A stretch of 48,207 nucleotides of DNA from Chitinophaga pinensis (GTDB taxonomy: Bacteria > Bacteroidota > Bacteroidia > M30B66): NCBI GenBank assembly GCA_945883545.1, contig CAMCXT010000024.1, forward strand, positions 1 to 48,207, in the 5' to 3' direction. The position numbers and the translations under genes are program-made. Shown here in pieces: positions 42,818 to 48,207 of this stretch (its first letter is position 1; every line of letters starts with the position of its first letter). The notes beneath the pieces are model-generated. The model was not told where the DNA came from, did no database searches, and worked only from the letters and a program-made list of their open reading frames with translations.

Positions 42818-43632
42818 TTCTTACCCAACTGAATCGCAATTCCCGCACTTACATTTAACCTTTGCAAATTGAAGGATGCTGTTGTAAGCGAAGTATTAAC
42901 AGGGATGATAAGATTCACTTCCGTAAGTTCTCCAGCAAATCGATATTGATCCAAAAGCGGCAAGCTGTATTCTGCTGTGAATAGGGCAGAGAGACCAGGT
43001 TTGATTTCATTCACCCACGACATTCCAAATCTTGCATCGAAGTAGATTGTTTCTGCAACTTCAAGATTCAACTGGGCATCATTCACCAAAGCCCCAATGA
43101 ATGGGATGTTGAGAATGGTATCGCTTCTGGAATACAATTCGTTTTCCTGCATTAAGTATACCCCAGCAGAAATTCCACCAAAGATGAGCAGATGTTGGCC
43201 TGTTTCACGAAGTGGATTCCAAATCAGGTTGGCTTGAATGGTTGGTGTTTGGATGCGGATTGTTCCAGCTTCTACAGCATCGTTGAAGTGACGCAAATTT
43301 TGCATCGAATAGTTTAAGCCTAAGCTCCAAGTGATGGCTTTGTTGAGGTTTCTCAAGTAGCTGAAGCCTGCAGTGAATCCTGCACCGGTCCTCAAAACAG
43401 GACTTCCCAAGGTATCGTTCGGATCGACCAATGATTCCGAAATGCTAACCGAAGAATCTGTTAAGGCTGGAAGATTGAGTTTTTGTTGAAACGATTGCGT
43501 AGGTAAAGTTCCGCCTAGCTGAAAGCTCATCAACGATTCAACCGGTTTGGCTGATTGGGCAAATGAGGCTATCGACAAAAACAAAACACCTGCACAAGTC
43601 AGAATTTTTCTGAGAAGTGCAGGTGTTTTCAT
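42811..43632 (-). CDS. Outer-membrane beta-barrel-like protein
   Basis: Exported protein of 273 residues with a signal peptide ending ASFAQS at about residue 26. Alternating hydrophobic/aromatic strands (GFTAGFSYLRNLNKAITWSL, LIFGGISAGVYLM, GLSALFTAEYSL) and a final LNVSAGIAIQLGK are typical of small outer-membrane barrels of Bacteroidota. No more specific family is recognised. It starts 12 nt after the accC stop with no terminator between, so it may be the last gene of the fatty-acid operon. Confidence 0.82.
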   Translation of the reverse strand: MKTPALLRKILTCAGVLFLSIASFAQSAKPVESLMSFQLGGTLPTQSFQQKLNLPALTDSSVSISESLVDPNDTLGSPVLRTGAGFTAGFSYLRNLNKAITWSLGLNYSMQNLRHFNDAVEAGTIRIQTPTIQANLIWNPLRETGQHLLIFGGISAGVYLMQENELYSRSDTILNIPFIGALVNDAQLNLEVAETIYFDARFGMSWVNEIKPGLSALFTAEYSLPLLDQYRFAGELTEVNLIIPVNTSLTTASFNLQRLNVSAGIAIQLGKKK

Positions 43633-43644
43633 AGGTTTTTAAGC

Positions 43645-44991
43645 TTATTCTATTGTAGAAAAATCGAAGCTTTCTAGGAATTTTGTAGTGTAATTACCCG
43701 CTACAAAATCTGGATCATCCATCAATTTCTTGTGGAAAGGAATGGTTGTTTTGATGCCATCGATTACAAATTCGTGCAATGCGCGTTTCATTTTCGCGAT
43801 AGCTTCCTCACGTGTTTGTGCAACGGTGATGAGCTTTGCAATCATTGAATCGTAATTTGGAGGAATCGTATATCCAGCGTAAGCGTGCGTGTCCAAACGA
43901 ACTCCATGTCCACCAGGCGCATGAAATGTCGTGATTGTTCCTGGAGAAGGACGGAAGTTATTCTTGATATCTTCCGCATTGATACGACATTCAATAGCGT
44001 GCATCGAAGGGTAGTAGTTCTTTCCAGAGATTGGAACGCCAGCTGCTACTTTAATCTGCTCACGAATCAAATCGTAGTCGATAACCTCTTCAGTGATAGG
44101 ATGTTCCACCTGAATACGGGTGTTCATCTCCATGAAGTAGAAGTTACGGTGCTTATCTACCAGAAATTCGATCGTTCCACAACCCTCGTAATTCACAGCT
44201 TTTGCAGCTTTAACAGCAGCATCACCCATTTCATCACGAAGCTCCTGGGTCATGAATGGAGAAGGTGTTTCCTCGATCAATTTTTGGTGGCGACGTTGGA
44301 TGGAACAATCGCGTTCAGAAAGGTGACTCACACGACCAAATTGATCTCCAATGATTTGGATTTCGATGTGACGTGGTTCTTCGATGTATTTTTCCAAGTA
44401 CATGCCATCGTTCCCGAAAGCAGCAGCAGCTTCCTGACGCGCAGAATCCCAAGCAGCTTCAATATCCTCTTCCTTCCAAACGATACGCATACCGCGCCCA
44501 CCACCACCGGCAGTAGCTTTGAGGATTACAGGATATTTGATTTTCTTGGCGATATTCACGGCATCAGCAACACTTTCCACCAAACCATCAGAACCAGGAA
44601 TGGTTGGAACTCCAGCCTTCTTCATGGTATCTTTTGCCATGGATTTATCACCCATTTTGTCGATCTGATCAGGTGTTGCACCAATGAACTTGATGCCATG
44701 GTCGGAGCAAATCTTGGAGAATTTGGCATTTTCTGAGAGGAAACCATAACCTGGATGGATAGCATCCGCGTTGGTGATTTCTGCTGCAGAGATGATGTTC
44801 GGAATGTTGAGGTATGAATCGCGGCTTGGAGGTGGACCAATACAAACGGCTTCATCAGCAAATCTCACATGAAGAGATTCTTTGTCGGCTGTGGAGTACA
44901 CAGCCACCGTTTTGATGCCCATCTCGTGTGCTGTCCGGATAATTCGGAGTGCGATTTCACCGCGGTTAGCGATAAGAATTTTCTTAAACAC
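43645..44991 (-). CDS. accC: Acetyl-CoA carboxylase biotin carboxylase subunit
   Basis: ATP-dependent biotin carboxylase, 448 residues, normal length. It begins [20 protein letters not shown]. The ATP-grasp domain shows the Gly-rich loop [13 protein letters not shown] (about residue 160), catalytic [16 protein letters not shown] (about 287-302), and IECRINAED. The C-terminal domain is complete. It follows accB after 32 nt on the same strand. It carboxylates biotin on AccB as the first step of malonyl-CoA synthesis; the carboxyltransferase genes are not in this window. Confidence 0.97.
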   Translation of the reverse strand: MFKKILIANRGEIALRIIRTAHEMGIKTVAVYSTADKESLHVRFADEAVCIGPPPSRDSYLNIPNIISAAEITNADAIHPGYGFLSENAKFSKICSDHGIKFIGATPDQIDKMGDKSMAKDTMKKAGVPTIPGSDGLVESVADAVNIAKKIKYPVILKATAGGGGRGMRIVWKEEDIEAAWDSARQEAAAAFGNDGMYLEKYIEEPRHIEIQIIGDQFGRVSHLSERDCSIQRRHQKLIEETPSPFMTQELRDEMGDAAVKAAKAVNYEGCGTIEFLVDKHRNFYFMEMNTRIQVEHPITEEVIDYDLIREQIKVAAGVPISGKNYYPSMHAIECRINAEDIKNNFRPSPGTITTFHAPGGHGVRLDTHAYAGYTIPPNYDSMIAKLITVAQTREEAIAKMKRALHEFVIDGIKTTIPFHKKLMDDPDFVAGNYTTKFLESFDFSTIE

Positions 44992-45023
44992 GACAATTGG
45001 TTTTAGCTAGATGGCAGAGCCAC

Positions 45024-45494
45024 TTAGGCAGGTTCAACAAGGAAAAGAGGCTGATCGTATTCTACTGGCGACGCATCGTCGACCAATATTTTTACAATGC
45101 GGCCTTTCACGTCGCATTCGATTTCATTGAAAAGCTTCATCGCCTCAATGATACAAATCACTTTGCCCGGAGCTACTTCATCTCCAACATTTACAAACAA
45201 TGCTTTATCAGGGCCTGGTGAACGGTAGAAAGTTCCGATCATTGGCGATTTGATAGTCACGGTGTTTGAAGCTGGTTCTGCAATTGGAGCTGGAGCTGCC
45301 ACTGCTGCAGGTGCAGCTTGAACCACTGGAGCTGGTGCTTCAGATGGTACCTGGTAAACAATTGTTTCTCTGCCGGCTTTAGAAGCCTGTTCTGTCTTTA
45401 CTGTCAGTTTGAAATCATCGGTTTCAAGTGATACTTCACTTACTCCTGATTTTGCTACAAACTTTATCAGATCCTGGATTTCCCGGATGTCCAT
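45024..45494 (-). CDS. accB: Acetyl-CoA carboxylase biotin carboxyl carrier protein
   Basis: BCCP of 156 residues. An N-terminal helix (MDIREIQDLIKFVAKSGVSE) is followed by an Ala/Pro-rich linker at about 50-76 and the biotinyl domain from about residue 80 (SPMIGTFYRSPGPD). The biotin-accepting Lys120 is in EAMKLFNEIE; the residue after Leu is Phe where Met is usual. The protein ends in the closing strand QPLFLVEPA. It is between fabH (58 nt upstream) and accC. Confidence 0.97.
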   Translation of the reverse strand: MDIREIQDLIKFVAKSGVSEVSLETDDFKLTVKTEQASKAGRETIVYQVPSEAPAPVVQAAPAAVAAPAPIAEPASNTVTIKSPMIGTFYRSPGPDKALFVNVGDEVAPGKVICIIEAMKLFNEIECDVKGRIVKILVDDASPVEYDQPLFLVEPA

Positions 45495-45552
45495 AAAATT
45501 CAGTTTTTTGATTGGGGGGTAAATTTATGAAAATATGCTTCGAGGCAAATGA

Positions 45553-46548
45553 TTATGAATTATATGCCCATTTTAACCAAACGGAACCCCATGTAAATCC
45601 ACCGCCAAATGCAGCAAGAATAAGGTTATCTCCTTTTTTAAGTTGTTTTTCCCATTCCCACAAACAAAGGGGTAGGGTTCCATTGGTTGTATTGCCAAAT
45701 TTCTGTATGTTGATCATCACCTTTTCTTTCCCAACGCCCATTCTGTCGGCAGTTGCGTCGATAATGCGCAAGTTTGCTTGATGCGGAACCAACCATGAAA
45801 CATCCTCTGCGGTAAGGTTATTTCTTTCCATGATGTTGGCTGCTGCTTCTGCCATATTGGTCACTGCAAAGCGATACACTTGTTTTCCTTCTTGGTAAAC
45901 ATAGTGTTCTTTCGCATCCACTGTGGCATAACTTGCAGGCTTCACTGATCCTCCCGCCTTTTGGTGAAGGTATGATCTGCCCGAACCATCCGAATGTAAA
46001 GTAGCATCCATGATTCCAACTTCTTCTTCTGTTGGCTCTAACAAAACAGCTCCACATCCATCTCCGAAAATCACACAGGTTGTGCGGTCGGAATAATCGA
46101 TAATGGATGACATTTTATCTGCACCAACAACGATCACTTTTTTATGCGTGCCCGTTTCGATGAATTTAGAAGCCGTGGTGAGTCCGAAAAGGAAACCACT
46201 ACACGCTGCGCCTAAATCGAAGCCCCAAGCGTTTGGAAGCCCCGCTTTGTCGCAAAGGATATTCGCAGAGGCAGGAAATACTAAGTCGGGGGTAACGGTG
46301 CAAAAGATCACCAATTCGATGTCTTCTGCTTTGGTGTTGGTTTTTTCGAGCAATCCTTTTACAGCATGAACAGCCATGTCTGTAACTCCTTGGTTTTCAC
46401 CTTTGAGAATTCTTCGCTCGCTGATACCTGTTCGTGTGAGAATCCACTCGTCGGTTGTATCGACAAGTTTTTCCAGATCCTTGTTGGATAGTACATCGTC
46501 TGGTACATATCCTTGAACGCCGGTAATAGCTGCATGGATTTTACTCAT
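45553..46548 (-). CDS. fabH: Beta-ketoacyl-ACP synthase III
   Basis: KAS III starts fatty-acid chains by condensing acetyl-CoA (or branched primers) with malonyl-ACP. It has 331 residues. The catalytic triad is Cys116 ([11 protein letters not shown]), His256 (VPHQANLRI) and Asn286 (FGNTTNGT). [16 protein letters not shown] near the N-terminus and the Gly-rich FGGGFTWGS near the C-terminus are typical. Its start overlaps the end of plsX by 8 bp, showing tight coupling. Confidence 0.97.
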   Translation of the reverse strand: MSKIHAAITGVQGYVPDDVLSNKDLEKLVDTTDEWILTRTGISERRILKGENQGVTDMAVHAVKGLLEKTNTKAEDIELVIFCTVTPDLVFPASANILCDKAGLPNAWGFDLGAACSGFLFGLTTASKFIETGTHKKVIVVGADKMSSIIDYSDRTTCVIFGDGCGAVLLEPTEEEVGIMDATLHSDGSGRSYLHQKAGGSVKPASYATVDAKEHYVYQEGKQVYRFAVTNMAEAAANIMERNNLTAEDVSWLVPHQANLRIIDATADRMGVGKEKVMINIQKFGNTTNGTLPLCLWEWEKQLKKGDNLILAAFGGGFTWGSVWLKWAYNS

Positions 46549-47485
46549 GTTGGAGAACTGCTTTGATTTTTTCGGTAAGTCCTGCGTTCACTACATCATG
46601 AGCGAGGACAATCATATTTTTAATAGTTACTGCGTTAGAAATGCCATGACCGACGATCACTGTAGCGTTTGCGCCTAGTACTGGAGTTCCACCGTAGTTT
46701 TCGTAATTGAAACGATCTATATAAGGATCGCTGAAATTACGTTTTTTAAAGATGCCGTGAAAAGATTCTGCGAGCTTAAGGATCACATTTCCAGTGAAAC
46801 CATCGCAAACCATCACATCGGCCTTGTCGTTGAAAAGATCTCTGCCTTCGATATTGCCGATAAAATTAAAGTCAGAAGAACCATCCATTAACTGGTAGGT
46901 CGATTGGGCCAATTGATTGCCTTTTTCAGGTTCTTCTCCGATGTTGATCAGACCAACTTTCGGGTTTTCCATGCCCAATACGTTTGAAGCGTACATAGAA
47001 CCAAGGATGGCAAATTGATAAAGGGTTTCAGGCTTGCAATCGGCATTTGAGCCCACATCGAGCAATAAGCCGAATCCGCCGTTTTCTTTCGGCATCAACG
47101 ACATAATACATGGGCGATGGATGCCTTCTATAGTTTTCAAGCTGAGTACAGCTCCAACTAACATGGCGCCGGTATTTCCAGCACTGGCAAAAGCATCGAT
47201 CTCACCTTCCTTGAGAAGTTTGAAACCCAATGAAATACTTGAATCTGGTTTTGAAGTAAATGCCCGGGCAGGATGTTCGCCCATTTCGATCACCGAATCA
47301 GCATGAACTATCTTGAAATCTTCTGGTGAAGCATTGTTTTTAAGCAGAGTTTCGACAATAAGATGTTTGTCACCTATAAGCACGACCCTAATACTCTCAG
47401 GTAAAACCTTCGAGGCGAGAATCGCACCTTGGATGGTAGCATCGGGGGCATAATCGCCTCCCATAATGTCTAGTCCGATCTGCAT
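46541..47485 (-). CDS. plsX: Phosphate acyltransferase PlsX
   Basis: PlsX converts acyl-ACP to acyl-phosphate for phospholipid synthesis. It has 314 residues from the ATG giving [15 protein letters not shown], the conserved PlsX N-terminus; a 7-codon upstream extension is open but not part of the fold. Further motifs are [42 protein letters not shown] and [15 protein letters not shown]. It lies between rpmF and fabH, the usual order of this operon. Confidence 0.97.
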   Translation of the reverse strand: MQIGLDIMGGDYAPDATIQGAILASKVLPESIRVVLIGDKHLIVETLLKNNASPEDFKIVHADSVIEMGEHPARAFTSKPDSSISLGFKLLKEGEIDAFASAGNTGAMLVGAVLSLKTIEGIHRPCIMSLMPKENGGFGLLLDVGSNADCKPETLYQFAILGSMYASNVLGMENPKVGLINIGEEPEKGNQLAQSTYQLMDGSSDFNFIGNIEGRDLFNDKADVMVCDGFTGNVILKLAESFHGIFKKRNFSDPYIDRFNYENYGGTPVLGANATVIVGHGISNAVTIKNMIVLAHDVVNAGLTEKIKAVLQHE

Positions 47486-47508
47486 TTGCTCCCTAAGAGA
47501 CAACAACG

Positions 47509-47524
47509 TAATCCTTTAGGATTA
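47509..47524. promoter_or_regulatory. Hairpin at the rpmF stop codon, before plsX
   Basis: Perfect TAATCC/GGATTA arms with a TTTA loop overlap the rpmF stop and lie 23 nt before the plsX start. It could modulate expression between a very abundant (bL32) and a less abundant (PlsX) product, or stabilise a processed end. There is no T-run. Confidence 0.4.
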
Positions 47525-47713
47525 TGCAGTTACTTTAGCAGGAACAACTACTTTTCCTTTGTAGTAAAGAGCACCGTCCACATAATAAGCTCTGTGGAAA
47601 AGGTGAATGGTACCAGTGGTTTGGCATTTCGCTAAAGTTGGAGCTTCAGCTTTGTAATGCGTTCTGCGCTTGTCGCGGCGGGTTTTCGAAATTTTTCGTT
47701 TCGGATGTGCCAT
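47522..47713 (-). CDS. rpmF: 50S ribosomal protein bL32
   Basis: bL32 of the large subunit, 63 residues. It begins [20 protein letters not shown], the family hallmark, followed by a loop with a single Cys ([20 protein letters not shown]), so the zinc ribbon is reduced. It lies 24 nt after the DUF177 gene, its usual partner. Confidence 0.97.
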   Translation of the reverse strand: MAHPKRKISKTRRDKRRTHYKAEAPTLAKCQTTGTIHLFHRAYYVDGALYYKGKVVVPAKVTA

Positions 47714-47737
47714 GATGAATTGTTTATGCTGTTATTG

Positions 47738-48207
47738 TCAATTGTCTGTATTAAGGCCTTTCAGCTTATCCCAACGTGGGTCAACTGGTGAAGATTCTTC
47801 TGTTACTATGATCTCGTCCAAACGGCTCAACACCGATTGGTCGCACATCGAAGTATCACCTGTTTCTTCACAGGGTACTAACCGCAGCGGAAGCGATAAA
47901 GCAACGTATTCGTAGATGTGTTGGGCAATGTTGAACTCAAATTCTCCACGAGGAAGAATGATTAGCTCGTCATCATCGGCTTCTCCATCTCCAAGTTGAA
48001 TGATGAGTCTTTGTGACCCTTCAACTGGATAAGGCACCGAACCTGCACATCGGTCGCACATTACCTTTACTTCTCCTTCGAAGTCGAAGTTCAGTGTGAT
48101 CATGTTCGGTTGTTTGTGCAACAAAACATCCACCTTCACATCGCCTCCTTCTACTACAGAATATTCCAAGCCGGAGAAGAATTGGTCTCCGATTTCAAAA
48201 GCAAAAT
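47738..48207 (-). CDS. DUF177 (YceD-like) protein, partial at window end
   Basis: DUF177/YceD protein, associated with 23S rRNA accumulation in other bacteria, almost always encoded directly upstream of rpmF. About 156 C-terminal residues are visible and the gene enters from beyond 48207; the frame stays open (FAFEIGDQFFSGLEYS) with no ATG at 48169, where only a TTG occurs. The domain motif KVMCDRCAGSVPYPVEG contains the CxxC pair, and ELIILPRGEFEFNIAQHIYE and a SPVDPRWDKLKGL tail close it, as in the family. Confidence 0.92.
   Translation of the reverse strand, partial: FAFEIGDQFFSGLEYSVVEGGDVKVDVLLHKQPNMITLNFDFEGEVKVMCDRCAGSVPYPVEGSQRLIIQLGDGEADDDELIILPRGEFEFNIAQHIYEYVALSLPLRLVPCEETGDTSMCDQSVLSRLDEIIVTEESSPVDPRWDKLKGLNTDN

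Noticed and set aside
43885..44736. 283-residue frame antisense to accC
   Set aside because: Shadow frame of a strongly conserved gene; Phe/Thr/His-rich composition and no domain.
48167..48169. TTG as start of the DUF177 gene
   Set aside because: The frame stays open to the window edge and the upstream residues continue the domain; the true start is outside the window.

Overview
The window is chromosomal DNA from a member of Bacteroidota, most likely a Flavobacteriales-type lineage. The evidence is type IX secretion (T9SS) C-terminal sorting domains on six predicted cargo proteins, a DUF4295 gene beside rpmG, a TANNTTTG-type -7 promoter element in front of many genes, start sites without Shine-Dalgarno sequences, and the Bacteroidota gene order DUF177-rpmF-plsX-fabH-accB-accC. 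The species cannot be named from the sequence. No tRNA, rRNA, CRISPR array, integrase or transposase was seen.

Layout. 1-5407: the ribosomal/SRP block ftsY(partial)-DUF4295-rpmG, then hflX, a Cys-rich hypothetical gene, a Lon-substrate-domain protein, rpmB and an M1 peptidase. 5550-10198: a large type-B-sorted T9SS adhesin-like protein, a leukotriene-A4-hydrolase-like M1 aminopeptidase and tpx. 10270-13519 (minus): a PfkB kinase, a PLP aminotransferase and two DUF1573 proteins. 13733-18442: valS with a decayed triplicated 108-bp repeat at its end, a TPM-domain protein and ychF. 18752-23229: a T9SS protein, mqnD (futalosine menaquinone pathway), DUF952, a sigma-54-type response regulator without a DNA-binding domain, an XRE regulator and a small membrane protein.

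23236-30400 (minus) is the most unusual region. It holds three tandem two-gene modules, each a small secreted FN3-like protein of about 105 conserved residues followed by a large DUF2341 + LamG protein. Each small gene is preceded by a near-identical inverted repeat (gene-strand form CTTACANNNGTAA) lying exactly 42 nt before a -7 element, so the three modules look like one regulon under a single activator. Two large proteins carry T9SS sorting domains; the third has lost this domain.

30670-41408: parE, DUF1579, aminopeptidase P, methylmalonyl-CoA epimerase, a ligase-associated exonuclease without its ligase, a T9SS protein, a MarR-YceI operon, a SlyD-like PPIase, and a methionine aminotransferase/omega-amidase pair. 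41413-48207: a T9SS esterase, then the minus-strand fatty-acid operon DUF177-rpmF-plsX-fabH-accB-accC with an outer-membrane protein gene as its probable last member.

Two genes, hflX and the T9SS gene at 36096, keep their conserved N-terminus or signal peptide only if translation starts at CTG (both CTG-AAA). This is either real non-canonical initiation or a base-call problem. All functional statements come from reading motifs by eye; no database search was run.
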